Source: Rhizobium sp. BG4 (lineage in GTDB: Bacteria > Pseudomonadota > Alphaproteobacteria > Rhizobiales > Rhizobiaceae). From it: a stretch of 64,000 nt of DNA. The stretch is from assembly GCF_016864575.1 (NCBI RefSeq), contig NZ_CP044126.1, positions 620,001 through 684,000 of the forward strand. Direction: 5' to 3'. How positions within the stretch are numbered: position 1 is the first letter of the stretch; each line of letters opens with the position of its first letter. Positions 24,098-33,191 of this stretch are shown here, piece after piece. The notes beneath the pieces are model-generated. The model saw only the letters and a program-made list of their open reading frames with translations, was not told the origin of the DNA and did no database searches. Position numbers and translations under genes: made by a program.

Positions 24098-25423
24098 ATG
24101 GACATTGCACACCAGGACACGCAGCCGCGTGCACCACTGCCGTTCTACCGGCATCTCTACGTACAGGTCATCGCCGCCATCGTGGCCGGCATCCTGCTCG
24201 GCCACTTCTATCCCGATACCGGCACCGCGCTGAAGCCGCTCGGCGATGCCTTTATCAAGCTCGTGAAGATGATCATCGCACCTGTCATCTTCCTGACCGT
24301 CGCCACCGGCATCGCTGGCATGTCGGATCTGAAGAAGGTCGGCCGCGTCGCCGGCAAGGCGATGATCTACTTCCTCGTGTTCTCGACGCTGGCGCTTGCC
24401 GTCGGCATGTTGATCGCCAACGTTCTGCAGCCGGGCGCCGGCATGCATATCTCGGCCGCTTCGCTGGATGCCAATGCCGTCTCCAGCTACGCCAGCAAGG
24501 CGCATGACGCGACGATCACCGGCTTCCTGATGAACATCATCCCGGATACGATCGTCGGCGCCTTCGCGCAGGGCGATATCCTGCAGGTTCTGTTCTTCTC
24601 GGTGCTCTTCGGTATCGCGCTCGGCATGGTCGGCGACCGCGGCAAGCCGGTGCTCGATTTCCTCAACGCCCTGACCGCCCCGATCTTCCGCCTCGTCGCC
24701 ATCCTGATGAAGGCCGCCCCAATCGGCGCATTCGGCGCCATGGCCTTCACCATCGGTAAATACGGTATCGGCTCGATTGCCAATCTCGCCTTCCTGATCG
24801 GCACCTTCTACGTGACGTCGCTGCTCTTCGTCATCGTCGTGCTCGGCGCCGTTGCCAAGTATAATGGTTTCTCGATCTTCGCGCTGATCCGCTACATCAA
24901 GGAAGAGCTGCTGCTGGTTCTCGGCACCTCCTCGTCGGAAGCTGCCCTTCCCGGCCTGATGCAGAAGATGGAACGCGCCGGCTGCAAGCGCTCAGTCGTC
25001 GGTCTGGTCATCCCGACCGGCTACTCGTTCAATCTCGACGGCACCAACATCTACATGACGCTGGCCGCCCTCTTCATCGCCCAGGCAACGGATACGCCGC
25101 TAAGCTTCGGTGACCAGATCCTGCTGCTGCTCGTGGCGATGCTGAGCTCCAAGGGTGCTGCAGGCATCACCGGCGCCGGCTTCATCACGCTCGCCGCCAC
25201 GCTCTCCGTCGTTCCCTCGGTTCCGGTTGCCGGCATGGCACTGATCCTCGGCATCGACCGCTTCATGTCCGAATGCCGAGCGCTCACCAACTTCGTCGGC
25301 AACGCCGTTGCGACGATCGTCGTCGCCCGCTGGGAAAACGAACTGGACACGAAGATGCTCGCCAGCGCCCTTTCCGGCCAGATCCCCGAAGAGCAGGTTC
25401 CTGCCCTGCAGGCGGCCGAATAG
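24098..25423 (+). CDS. dctA: C4-dicarboxylate transporter DctA
   Basis: 441-aa proton/C4-dicarboxylate symporter of the DAACS family in the inner membrane; it feeds succinate, malate and fumarate to the TCA cycle and is essential for nitrogen fixation in rhizobial bacteroids. Eight helices and two re-entrant loops are expected; the hallmark LGTSSSEAALPGLM and the GYSFNLDGTNIYMTLA motif are present. The ATG at 24098 has GGAGG five bases upstream. The sigma-54 promoter with upstream DctD sites and the divergent dctBD identify it securely. Confidence 0.97.
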   Translation: MDIAHQDTQPRAPLPFYRHLYVQVIAAIVAGILLGHFYPDTGTALKPLGDAFIKLVKMIIAPVIFLTVATGIAGMSDLKKVGRVAGKAMIYFLVFSTLALAVGMLIANVLQPGAGMHISAASLDANAVSSYASKAHDATITGFLMNIIPDTIVGAFAQGDILQVLFFSVLFGIALGMVGDRGKPVLDFLNALTAPIFRLVAILMKAAPIGAFGAMAFTIGKYGIGSIANLAFLIGTFYVTSLLFVIVVLGAVAKYNGFSIFALIRYIKEELLLVLGTSSSEAALPGLMQKMERAGCKRSVVGLVIPTGYSFNLDGTNIYMTLAALFIAQATDTPLSFGDQILLLLVAMLSSKGAAGITGAGFITLAATLSVVPSVPVAGMALILGIDRFMSECRALTNFVGNAVATIVVARWENELDTKMLASALSGQIPEEQVPALQAAE

Positions 25424-25458
25424 TTCCTCCCAAGGAAAGAGACCGCGGTCTCCGGAAG

Positions 25459-25485
25459 GCCCGCCGCTTGCGGCGGGTCTTTTTC
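25459..25485 (+). terminator. Rho-independent terminator after dctA
   Basis: CCCGCCGC (25460-25467) pairs with GCGGCGGG (25470-25477), effectively a CCCGCCG-CTTG-CGGCGGG hairpin, followed by TCTTTTT. It ends the dctA transcript 36 bases after the stop. Confidence 0.88.
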
Positions 25486-25493
25486 GTTCCGGC

Positions 25494-26105
25494 CTATGCC
25501 GTCGTCAGGCCTGGCTGATGCTGAAGGAGATCAAAGCCCTCATCGATGTAATGCGTAAGCGGATGTGCTGCGTCTGCCTGCCGCCAGTTCTCCTTGGCGA
25601 AGCGCAGGGTTCCCATGGCGATGATCGCCGCAAGCCGCAAGCCCGGCCGGCTCGCCGCGTCCGGCCATAGTTCGCACATCGCGTCTGCCAGCACATCTTC
25701 CATCTGAATGTGCAGCGCATCCTTGCGGAGCCGCAGTGTTTCCGTCGATCGCAGAATCCGGTCGGCGAGAATGGATTCCTTGCTCTCATATCTCGAAGCC
25801 AGAATGAGAAATGTCTTGCGAGCGGCCTCCAGCGGCGGCTGTTCCGGCGACTGCGCCAGAAATGTGGGCCGCAGCATGTCAGGGATGTCACCGCTTTCGT
25901 GGGCGAGAAGAACGTCCTCTTTCGACTTCAAGTACGAGAAGAACGTCCGGCGCGATATTCCCGACGCCGCCGCGATGGCATCCAGCGTCGTGGCCTCATA
26001 GCCGTTTTCCATGAACAATTTCAGGCCGGTCTTGGCGATGCGGTCGAGTGTCGACCTGCGTTTGCGCTCGCGCAAGCCGATGGGGGCGGTGTCAGCGGTT
26101 TCCAT
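25494..26105 (-). CDS. TetR-family transcriptional regulator
   Basis: 203 aa. The N-terminal TetR helix-turn-helix spans about residues 14-60 (TLDAIAAASGISRRTFFSYLKSKEDVL). The C-terminal ligand domain is AcrR-type. The start at 26105 (METADTAP) fits better than 26141. It is divergent from an SDR gene; two TTGCACT-S-AGTGCAA dyads in between are its likely operators, so it probably represses both genes and is released by a small molecule handled by the SDR. The inducer is unknown. Confidence 0.9.
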   Translation of the reverse strand: METADTAPIGLRERKRRSTLDRIAKTGLKLFMENGYEATTLDAIAAASGISRRTFFSYLKSKEDVLLAHESGDIPDMLRPTFLAQSPEQPPLEAARKTFLILASRYESKESILADRILRSTETLRLRKDALHIQMEDVLADAMCELWPDAASRPGLRLAAIIAMGTLRFAKENWRQADAAHPLTHYIDEGFDLLQHQPGLTTA

Positions 26106-26143
26106 GACGACCACTCTTACCGCAAAAAAGGCGCTTGCCAAAC

Positions 26144-26181
26144 TTGCACTCAGTGCGATATTTATTTTGCACTGAGTGCAA
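26144..26181. promoter_or_regulatory. Twin TetR operators
   Basis: TTGCACTCAGTGCGA (26144-26158) and TTGCACTGAGTGCAA (26167-26181) are near-identical 15-bp palindromes with centres 23 bp apart, between the TetR gene and the SDR gene. The second is a perfect palindrome around its central base. Confidence 0.85.
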
Positions 26182-26204
26182 TTACCTTAGCGGAGAACAG
26201 CAGG

Positions 26205-27035
26205 ATGACATCGCCCAAAGTTTGGTTCATCACCGGCGCGGCCCGGGGATTCGGACTTGTCTGGACCGAGGCCGCTCTGCGGCGCGGTGACAAGGTCGCC
26301 GCCACCGCACGCGACACCACATCGCTCAACGATCTGGCGGCCACCTATGGCGACGCGGTTCTCATCCTGCCGCTCGATGTCACAGATCGCAGCGCCGTCT
26401 TCGACGCGGTCGGCAAGGCGCATAGCCACTTCGGACGCCTCGACGTCGTGGTCAGCAATGCAGGCTACGGCTATTTCGGCGCCATTGAGGAGATCGAGCC
26501 TGAACAGGCCAGGGTCAATTTCGACACCAACCTGTTCGGCACGCTCTGGCTGATGCAAGCCGTCTTGCCGATCCTGCGCGCGCAGGCCAGCGGTCACATC
26601 ATAACGGTATCGAGCATCGGCGGCGTGATCGGCTTCCCGACGGGCGGGACCTATACGGCAACCAAATTTGCGATCGAGGCCATGTCGGAAGGTCTGGCTG
26701 CGGAGGTCGCAGCATTCGGCATCAACGTCACGATCCTCGAGCCCGGCCACTTCACCACGGGTTTCGGCTCATCGGCCCGCTCTGCGCCGGCCATCGAGGT
26801 CTATAATCCGATACGCCAAGCCATTCGCGCCTCGTTCAAGCCTGAGGATTTTGGCGACCCAGAAGCAACCAGCGCAGCACTCTTCCAAGCGGTCGACGCC
26901 GATAAACCGCCACTACGCCTGGCGCTCGGCACGGGAACTATCACGAAGTTCAGGTCGGTCTACGAGGCGCGACTGAGTAACTGGGCTCAGTGGGAAACCG
27001 TCACCAATGCTGCTCAGGGCCGCCCTGGCGCCTAG
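26205..27035 (+). CDS. Short-chain dehydrogenase/reductase
   Basis: 276-aa SDR. The cofactor motif TGAARGFG is at residues 10-17, SNAGYGYFG near 86 is the NNAG equivalent, and the catalytic Ser lies in TVSSIGG with YTATK downstream. NADP preference is suggested by TARDTTSL after the second strand. It is the type often found beside TetR regulators and handles small carbonyl or alcohol compounds. The ATG at 26205 follows the twin operators and a CAGG ribosome site. The substrate is unknown. Confidence 0.9.
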   Translation: MTSPKVWFITGAARGFGLVWTEAALRRGDKVAATARDTTSLNDLAATYGDAVLILPLDVTDRSAVFDAVGKAHSHFGRLDVVVSNAGYGYFGAIEEIEPEQARVNFDTNLFGTLWLMQAVLPILRAQASGHIITVSSIGGVIGFPTGGTYTATKFAIEAMSEGLAAEVAAFGINVTILEPGHFTTGFGSSARSAPAIEVYNPIRQAIRASFKPEDFGDPEATSAALFQAVDADKPPLRLALGTGTITKFRSVYEARLSNWAQWETVTNAAQGRPGA

Positions 27036-27120
27036 ATCGCACACGCCCCGGCGATCGCTTGACGGTTTCCGGGGCGTGGCGTTCTCTACGGGTCGTTATC
27101 TCAAGTTGTGAGAGTGGAAA

Positions 27121-27753
27121 ATGAAGCTGCTATTGCTTGGCGCGACGGGACTTGTCGGCAACAAGGCATTGGAGTTGGCGCTTGCCAACGCCGCGATCTC
27201 GGAGGTCATTGCGCCGACAAGAACGCCGCTCCCCGCCCGCGACCGATTGCTGAACCCCGTCGCAGAGCGTCTGGAGGAGCTTGTTCAAAGCTCCATCTCC
27301 CACCAGCCGGACGCGGTCTTGTGCGCTCTCGGCACGACGCAAGCCAAAGCCGGCTCGAAGGAGGCGTTTCGCTACGTCGACCACGAACTGCCGATTGCGT
27401 TCGGCAAGGCTGCGTTTGACGCCGGTATCAAAACCTATGCCCTCGTGTCCGCCATGGGCGCTTCTGCGACATCCGTCAACTTCTACACGCGGACGAAAGG
27501 CGAGGTCGAACGGGACATCCAGAAGATCGGGTTTCAATCCCTGACGATCTGCAGGCCAAGCCTGATCGGCGGCGAAAGGAAGGAGACGCGGCGGGCGGAA
27601 AGAGCGGCGCTGGCATTGGTCCGGCTTCTGGCGCCGGTTCTGCCGAAGAAATTCCATCTCAATCCGGCAGAGGCGATTGCTGCCGCCGCGCTCGATGCGG
27701 TTATCGCCGCAAAGCCCGGCAACCACTTCATCTATGCCGAGCAAATGCGCTGA
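27121..27753 (+). CDS. NAD(P)-binding Rossmann-fold protein
   Basis: 210 aa. GATGLVG at residues 8-14 is the dinucleotide-binding turn of atypical SDR/NAD(P)H-binding proteins. SAMGAS near 112 and FYTRTKGEVE near 121 resemble the YxxxK-like region of the HTATIP2/oxidoreductase subgroup. Related bacterial proteins are annotated as oxidoreductases of unknown substrate. It stands alone between the SDR gene and a convergent phosphatase-like gene (6-bp gap). Confidence 0.85.
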   Translation: MKLLLLGATGLVGNKALELALANAAISEVIAPTRTPLPARDRLLNPVAERLEELVQSSISHQPDAVLCALGTTQAKAGSKEAFRYVDHELPIAFGKAAFDAGIKTYALVSAMGASATSVNFYTRTKGEVERDIQKIGFQSLTICRPSLIGGERKETRRAERAALALVRLLAPVLPKKFHLNPAEAIAAAALDAVIAAKPGNHFIYAEQMR

Positions 27754-27759
27754 AAAAGC

Positions 27760-28599
27760 CTATGCCGTCGTCAGTTTTTCGATCTGCTGCAGATTGACGA
27801 TCGCCTTGATCGGCAGGTGGTCCGAAGCGACGCGGGAGAGCGGTGTGTCATGGGCCTCGACCGTCGTTAGCACGCCCTTTCGGTTTGCCATGATCCGGTC
27901 GAGCGCCAGGACAGGCAGGCGCGCCGGGAAACTGGGAACGGCGGGCGGTTGCGGGCCGAAGGCCGACTGGAAGGTGTTGAGCGAGGAGCGATCGCCGAGC
28001 CGCCACTCGTTGAGATCGCCGAGCAGGATGGTCGGCATCTCGTGGCGGTCGTTCATCAATTCGACCAGCATCTGCGCCTGGCGGGCGCGTGAATGGCGCA
28101 GCAGCCCGAAATGGGCGGCGATGATGCGCAAGGCGCCGCCGCGTTCGAGCTCGATCTCGGCAACGAGGGCGCCACGCGGCTCCAGTCCCGGCAGAACGAT
28201 CTGGTGAACGTCTCGGACAAGCCCCTTCTTGAACAGCACAACATTGCCGTGCCAGCCATGCGCCTTCGCCATGCCGGAGACCGGCACCGGGATCAGCCCG
28301 GTCTCGCGCTCCAGGCGGGAGAGATCGAGAATGCCTGTCCGCTCCCCGAAACGGGTATCGGCCTCCTGCAGCGCGATGACATCGGCATCGATCTCGTGGA
28401 TGACGCGGCTCGTACGCTCAGGATCGAAGCGGCGGTCGACGCCGACGCATTTATGGACATTGTAGGAGGCGATCAGCGTGCCCTCGGCGCGGGGACGGGC
28501 CTCGGCAAGCGCAGCTTCCAGCCGCTTCTTCCTATTGCGGATTGAAGCGAGGATGTTAGCGGGGAGGCTGTCTTTTCTGGCATGCATCGGAGTGGGCAT
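27760..28599 (-). CDS. Endonuclease/exonuclease/phosphatase (EEP) family protein
   Basis: 279 aa, Mg-dependent EEP fold. Motifs in order: SYNVHKC near 45, ALQEAD near 75 (metal Glu), AAHFGLL near 160, LLGDLNEW near 192 (metal Asp/Asn) and the C-terminal SDHLPI near 262 (catalytic His). The fold covers DNA-repair nucleases and phospho- and sphingo-diesterases. Its place just downstream of cardiolipin synthase on the same strand favours a lipid phosphodiesterase role, but that is inference. Confidence 0.87.
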   Translation of the reverse strand: MPTPMHARKDSLPANILASIRNRKKRLEAALAEARPRAEGTLIASYNVHKCVGVDRRFDPERTSRVIHEIDADVIALQEADTRFGERTGILDLSRLERETGLIPVPVSGMAKAHGWHGNVVLFKKGLVRDVHQIVLPGLEPRGALVAEIELERGGALRIIAAHFGLLRHSRARQAQMLVELMNDRHEMPTILLGDLNEWRLGDRSSLNTFQSAFGPQPPAVPSFPARLPVLALDRIMANRKGVLTTVEAHDTPLSRVASDHLPIKAIVNLQQIEKLTTA

Positions 28600-28677
28600 G
28601 GCTCCGTTGATCGAAAGTGGCTCTGGAAAGGATTATAGGCAGCACGCCGCGGGCGGCCATAGCTTGGATCAAGAAAA

Positions 28678-30141
28678 TCAGAGATAGGGCGAACCGAGCC
28701 ACAGCACCTTTTCGACCAGCCGCACATAGAAAGGTCTCGACCGCAGTCCCTCAAGCGTGACGGGCGTTGCCGTGCGCAGGAGTTCCTCGAGATGTTCGTC
28801 GATCTCGGCGGCAAATCCCTCGTTGAAGACTTCGAGGTCGATCTCGAAATTCAGCCTCAGCGATCTGGGATCGATATTCGACGAGCCGACATAGGCCCAG
28901 GCGCCATCGACCGTCAGCAGCTTCGAATGGCTGAAGCTGCCGGTCGCGCGCCAGATGCGGCAATAGTTCTTGAGGATCTGGTCGAACTGCGCCGTCATCG
29001 CCCTGTCGACCAGCATCAGATTATTGACGGCGGGTACGACGATATCGACCTCGACGCCGCGACGCGCCGCCGTGACCAACGCGCTGATCAGCTCCCGATC
29101 GGGCAGGAAATAGGGCGACATGATGCGGATCGACTTGCGCGCCACGGAGAAGGCACCCATCAGCATCTTGTGATTGGTCTCGACGCTGCGATCAGGACCG
29201 GAGGCGACGACGCGCATGAAGACGGGATCGCCGGGTTCGCGCTCCGGCGTCTCGATCCGCCAGGGCTCTCCGTTCAGGAGTTCGCCGGTCGCAAAGCGCC
29301 AGTCTTCGGCGGCCACGTCGAAGAGATCGGCGACGGCGGGGCCGGTCACCGAGAAATGCGTGTCGCGGGCATAGCCCTCACCTGATATCTCCTCGCTGAA
29401 CCCCTCGCGGATGTTCATGCCCCCGGTCAGCGCCATCCGGCCGTCGACGATGACGATCTTGCGGTGGGTGCGCAGATTGGCATAGGGCAGCCGGAGGCCC
29501 ATGATGACATTGCCGTTGAAGACCGAGACGGTGACGCCGCCCTCCGAGAGATAGCCGAGAATGCTCGGCACCGAATAGCGGGCGCCGACCGCGTCGATCA
29601 GCACGCGAACCTCGACGCCGCGCTTGACGGCCGCGATCAGCGCATCGGCGATCCTGAGGCCGATCTTGTCGCGATCGAAGATGTAGGTTTCCAGAAGCAC
29701 GCTGCGCGCGGCGCCATCGATCGCCGTCTTCATGGCGCGATAGGCATCGTCGCCATTCTCCAACATGTCGATCGTGTTGCCCGTCGTCAGCGGATTGCGC
29801 GCGACGCGATCACCGAGCGTCTGCAGCGCGGCGAAGCGATAGCCGAACCCGCCGATGACCGTCTCGGCGTCGGCATCGAAAGTCTCGAGTTCATCAAGTT
29901 CATCCTCGGGCAGCAGCGCGTCGCGCCGCAGGCTGAGCGACTTGCGGCGAATGCGGTTGACACCGGCGATCGCGTAAAGCACGGCGCCGACGATCGGCGA
30001 CAGGATGATGACGCCGACCCAGCCGATCGCCGCGCGCACCTCTTCCTTGGTCATGGCAGCATGAATCGCCGCCGCTGCTCCCATGGCGATCGATATGACG
30101 AAGAGAATATGCGGCCAGTAAGTCGATATGAGATAGAACAT
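28678..30141 (-). CDS. cls: Cardiolipin synthase (PLD superfamily)
   Basis: 487-aa inner-membrane enzyme that condenses two phosphatidylglycerols to cardiolipin. Two N-terminal helices (FYLISTYWPHILFVISIAMG and WVGVIILSPIVGAVLYAIAG) precede two PLD domains with HxK motifs: HRKIVIVDGRMALTGG near 217 and HSKLLTVDGAWAYVGSSNID near 400. An alternative TTG start lies at 30177. It follows treZ closely and precedes the EEP gene on the same strand, so the three may form one stress/envelope operon. Confidence 0.92.
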   Translation of the reverse strand: MFYLISTYWPHILFVISIAMGAAAAIHAAMTKEEVRAAIGWVGVIILSPIVGAVLYAIAGVNRIRRKSLSLRRDALLPEDELDELETFDADAETVIGGFGYRFAALQTLGDRVARNPLTTGNTIDMLENGDDAYRAMKTAIDGAARSVLLETYIFDRDKIGLRIADALIAAVKRGVEVRVLIDAVGARYSVPSILGYLSEGGVTVSVFNGNVIMGLRLPYANLRTHRKIVIVDGRMALTGGMNIREGFSEEISGEGYARDTHFSVTGPAVADLFDVAAEDWRFATGELLNGEPWRIETPEREPGDPVFMRVVASGPDRSVETNHKMLMGAFSVARKSIRIMSPYFLPDRELISALVTAARRGVEVDIVVPAVNNLMLVDRAMTAQFDQILKNYCRIWRATGSFSHSKLLTVDGAWAYVGSSNIDPRSLRLNFEIDLEVFNEGFAAEIDEHLEELLRTATPVTLEGLRSRPFYVRLVEKVLWLGSPYL

Positions 30142-30218
30142 CGGCTCGAAATATAGACGTAAAGTGGCGGCGTTCAATTCGCCGCCCTTCGCGTTCTGCG
30201 CGAATTTCTCATCAGGGA

Positions 30219-31994
30219 TCAGGCGATGGCGAAAACAACCGTGTTCTGCGCATAGAGGCCGCTATCCGGCGGCGCGCCATAAATCGGCCGGTCGCTGGTG
30301 GCGGGTAGCGTCAATGGCTCCCGCGAAAGGTTGGCGCGCAGCTGCAGCACCGCACCCTCCATCTGCCAATCGATCGCAAGGCCGCCGTCCGTGGTCTCCA
30401 ACGCCTTCGCATGCATCCGGCCAGTCTCCTTGATCAGCGGAACGATATGCCGCTGGCGAAGACGGGCAAGCTCGCGCAGGAGATCTCTCCGGCGCCGGCC
30501 TTCCAGGCTTTCGGCGCGCTGCCATTGCAGCTTCGAGCCGTCGAAGGTCGATTGGGCATTCGGGTCCGGCAGCTCATCCTTCGAGCGGCCGTCCTTCAAC
30601 CCGCCAAAACCTTCCGCCTCGGCCATGCGCCCCTTGCGGACGATCTCGCCGAGTTCTCCGGTATAGTCGCAGAAGAAATAGAAGGGTTGGCTCTCGCCAT
30701 AGTCCTCGCCCATGAACAGGAAGGGGATCTGCGGCGACAGCATCATGATGGCGGTCAGCGCCTCGACCGTCTCTTGCGGAGCGAGGCTGACGAGACGCTC
30801 GCCGAAGGCGCGGTTGCCGATCTGGTCGTGGTTCTGCAGGAAGTTGATGAAGGCTTCCGGCGGCAGGTAGACGCGCTCGCCATCCGGCAGCACAGGCGGA
30901 TCGGCACGGTTCGGATAGACAAAGCCGTGTTGCAGGGCGAGCCGGGTCTTCTGCCAGAGCTCTCCAGCAAAGGCGGTGTAGTGACCATCAGCCTCGCCGG
31001 TCGCGATGATATGGGCGACGTGGTGGAAATCGTCGTTCCACTCGGCCGTGAAGGCCTTAACGCCGCCGCGGGTGTCGCGTTCGAGAAGGCTCACCAGGTT
31101 TCGCTGGTCCTCGATGACCAGATGCACCTTGCGATCGGCAAAGGCAGCCCGTACTTCCTGTGCCAGCTCGTCCAACACATGGCGGGCCGACGTGTCATGG
31201 ATCTGCTCGACGGCATCGAGCCTCAGGCCATCCAGCCGGAAATCGCCGATCCAGTAGAGCGCATTGTCGATGAAATAGCGGCGCACCGCCGGTTGGCTGA
31301 AATCGATGGCATCGCCCCAGGGCGTCGCCCGGTCGGTGCGGAAGAACTCCGGCGCGTAGCCGTGGAGATAATTTCCCTCCGGCCCGAAGTGATTATAGAC
31401 GACATCGAGCAGCACCATGATGCCCTCGGCATGCGCGGCATCGATGAAGGCGCGGAACTCATCCGGCGTGCCATAGGCGGGATGCGGCGCATAATGCAGC
31501 ACGCCGTCATAGCCCCAGCCGCGTCGGCCCGCAAATTGTGCCACCGGCATGATCTCGATTGCGGTAATCCCTGCCGCCGCGAGATCGGCGAGCTGTTCGG
31601 CAGCGCCAGCGAAAGTGCCTGCTTGCGTGAAGGTGCCGATATGGATTTCGCTGATGATGGCCTCTTCCCAGTCGCGGCCCGTCCAGCTGTCGAAGCGCCA
31701 GCGGTAGTCGGAGGAAGCGACAAGCGATGGGCCGTGGACGTCGCCCTTTTGGCGGCGGGCGGCTGGGTCGGGTACTGCGCGGCCATCCCCGGTGACGAAG
31801 GCATAGGCGTCGCCCGCTCTCACGTCGGCGATCGCCGCCTCGAACCAGCCATCCTCGAAACGCACCATCGGCATATCGCGTCCATTGAGGCGCAGCGAGA
31901 CCTCGGCCTCTCCCGGCGCCCACAGACGAAAGCGCATGCCGCCGTCGATAGCTTGCGGCCCCCAGGCCATCCTGCGCTTTCCCGTCTTCTGCAT
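30219..31994 (-). CDS. treZ: Malto-oligosyltrehalose trehalohydrolase
   Basis: 591-aa GH13 enzyme that releases trehalose from maltooligosyl-trehalose (the TreY/TreZ route). An N-terminal CBM48-like beta domain (RFRLWAPGEAEVSLRL) is followed by the (beta/alpha)8 barrel with DVVYNHFGPEGNY near 200, GLRLDAVEQI near 257 (nucleophile Asp), the acid/base Glu in VIEDQ near 290 and a C-terminal beta domain. No treY is in the window. A GGAAC-N17-AGTT element lies 35 bp upstream of the start, weakly consistent with stress control; trehalose is an osmo- and desiccation protectant. Confidence 0.93.
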   Translation of the reverse strand: MQKTGKRRMAWGPQAIDGGMRFRLWAPGEAEVSLRLNGRDMPMVRFEDGWFEAAIADVRAGDAYAFVTGDGRAVPDPAARRQKGDVHGPSLVASSDYRWRFDSWTGRDWEEAIISEIHIGTFTQAGTFAGAAEQLADLAAAGITAIEIMPVAQFAGRRGWGYDGVLHYAPHPAYGTPDEFRAFIDAAHAEGIMVLLDVVYNHFGPEGNYLHGYAPEFFRTDRATPWGDAIDFSQPAVRRYFIDNALYWIGDFRLDGLRLDAVEQIHDTSARHVLDELAQEVRAAFADRKVHLVIEDQRNLVSLLERDTRGGVKAFTAEWNDDFHHVAHIIATGEADGHYTAFAGELWQKTRLALQHGFVYPNRADPPVLPDGERVYLPPEAFINFLQNHDQIGNRAFGERLVSLAPQETVEALTAIMMLSPQIPFLFMGEDYGESQPFYFFCDYTGELGEIVRKGRMAEAEGFGGLKDGRSKDELPDPNAQSTFDGSKLQWQRAESLEGRRRRDLLRELARLRQRHIVPLIKETGRMHAKALETTDGGLAIDWQMEGAVLQLRANLSREPLTLPATSDRPIYGAPPDSGLYAQNTVVFAIA

Positions 31995-32028
31995 GCCTAC
32001 CCCGCTTGATCCGATGCGACGGGTCTTG

Positions 32029-32054
32029 AACTGCCGGGAGCGGCCGCTTGTTCC
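32029..32054 (-). promoter_or_regulatory. Weak EcfG-like promoter for treZ
   Basis: On the minus strand GGAAC is followed after 17 bases by AGTT, matching the looser GGAAC-N18/19-TT form of the alphaproteobacterial general-stress sigma factor. It is 35 bp before the treZ start. Confidence 0.4.
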
Positions 32055-32217
32055 CTGCGGCGTTGGCGTTTTCGCGCGGGATGCGCGAACGCCGTTTTAT
32101 TGGGCAGAAAAGTACAAGACACTGAATATTAAAGAGGCTTCACTGCCCATTTATGTTGCAGCGCAAACAATGTTTTGCAGTGTGTCAAAATTCTTCTTGA
32201 AACTGCATGATTCCTCT

Positions 32218-32243
32218 GGAACCATCCCACCTAGTCTAGCGTT
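32218..32243 (+). promoter_or_regulatory. EcfG-type stress promoter before the DUF2934 gene
   Basis: GGAAC-N17-CGTT, a full match to the EcfG (RpoE2) promoter consensus, 33 bp before the ATG at 32276. Confidence 0.75.
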
Positions 32244-32275
32244 TGACTGCGGCATGTTGTGACGGGAGATCAGCG

Positions 32276-32536
32276 ATGGCAGAAACTCGCGAAGAGTGGA
32301 TCAAGAAGCGTGCATATGCTCTCTGGGAAGAAGAGGGCCATCCGACGGGGCGCGATTCAATTCATTGGGAGCAGGCAAGGAAAGAGCGTGAGACGCTCGA
32401 AACCTCTGCGGCCTCCAGGGACGGGACCGAAGTAAAGACCAGGGCAAAGCGGACCGCAGCGACCGGCGCCAAGACCAATGGCGCCGTCAAAGCTGCAGCC
32501 GCTCCCAAGAAAACGGCAAGCCGCAAGTCTGCCTGA
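32276..32536 (+). CDS. DUF2934 protein
   Basis: 86 aa. The N-terminal half (WIKKRAYALWEEEGHPTGRDSIHWEQA) is a clean DUF2934 domain, a short motif common in soil bacteria. The C-terminal half is a lysine/alanine-rich, histone-H1-like tail that could bind nucleic acid. The start at 32276 has GGGAGA. An EcfG-type promoter precedes it, so it is predicted to be a general-stress protein. Biochemical function unknown. Confidence 0.85.
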   Translation: MAETREEWIKKRAYALWEEEGHPTGRDSIHWEQARKERETLETSAASRDGTEVKTRAKRTAATGAKTNGAVKAAAAPKKTASRKSA

Positions 32537-32734
32537 AGGCAGACGAAGCAGCATGCCAGTCGGCGACGTGCAGACGCGATGAAAACCGCGTCCGCTGTTT
32601 CATGTCATATATCTGAATTACTTGCGTTTTATGGTGTGATTCACGGGCGGTTCGCGCCCCGGGGATAATTCCAGGAAAATGGCGTCAACAGCGGGGCAAC
32701 TTCAAAAAATTGCCGTGAAATGGCCACGAATGGC

Positions 32735-32759
32735 GGAACCAAAGATCGCCTCGAATGTT
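32735..32759 (+). promoter_or_regulatory. EcfG-like promoter before the small membrane proteins
   Basis: GGAAC-N16-TGTT, one deviation from GGAAC-N16-CGTT, 24 bp before the ATG of the 25-aa ORF at 32784. Confidence 0.5.
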
Positions 32760-32783
32760 TATGGCGAGAATGGGAGAACCGCT

Positions 32784-32861
32784 ATGAACAAAGGCTATTT
32801 CGACGTCATCCTCGTGTCCCTGATTGTAGCCAGCTGCTACATGTTCGTCGTTCCGGTGTGA
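32784..32861 (+). CDS. 25-aa single-pass membrane peptide
   Basis: Residues 7-24 (DVILVSLIVASCYMFVVP) form a single hydrophobic helix. GGGAGAACC precedes the ATG. It is followed 6 bases later by another small membrane ORF, so the two look like an operon. Tiny one-helix proteins of this sort often regulate larger membrane complexes; no partner can be named. Confidence 0.6.
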   Translation: MNKGYFDVILVSLIVASCYMFVVPV

Positions 32862-32867
32862 GGGGAA

Positions 32868-33038
32868 ATGCTGGTCCTGACGATCGCCGCTCTCGCCTAT
32901 CTGATCCTGGCCCTCGGGCTGGTGCTTGCGATCGACAACATGGTCGGTTTCGTCTTTCCTGAACGCCGCACCACATCGGGCCGCTTCTTCGATATCGCCA
33001 AGGCGATCGCTGCGGCGCAGCGCTTCAATCGCAAGTAA
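32868..33038 (+). CDS. 56-aa small membrane protein
   Basis: Starts at 32868 with AGGGG in front, six bases after the 25-aa ORF. The N-terminal half is a long hydrophobic helix (MLVLTIAALAYLILALGLVL); the C-terminal half is amphipathic and basic, ending in AAAQRFNRK. Codon use is typical of the surrounding genes, which argues for a real gene. No family recognised. Confidence 0.65.
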   Translation: MLVLTIAALAYLILALGLVLAIDNMVGFVFPERRTTSGRFFDIAKAIAAAQRFNRK

Positions 33039-33191
33039 AATTCTTCCACCCGGCAGTTATTCGCCTCAGCGAATACACGCGTGTTAAGCTTATTTTCCGC
33101 AAGCCCTTTCCCTATACGTGCGACCCTCTATTTTAGCTGCAATTGGCAGCATCGCGCCGCGTCTTCGCGGCTTGGCACGGAAGTGAAATGA

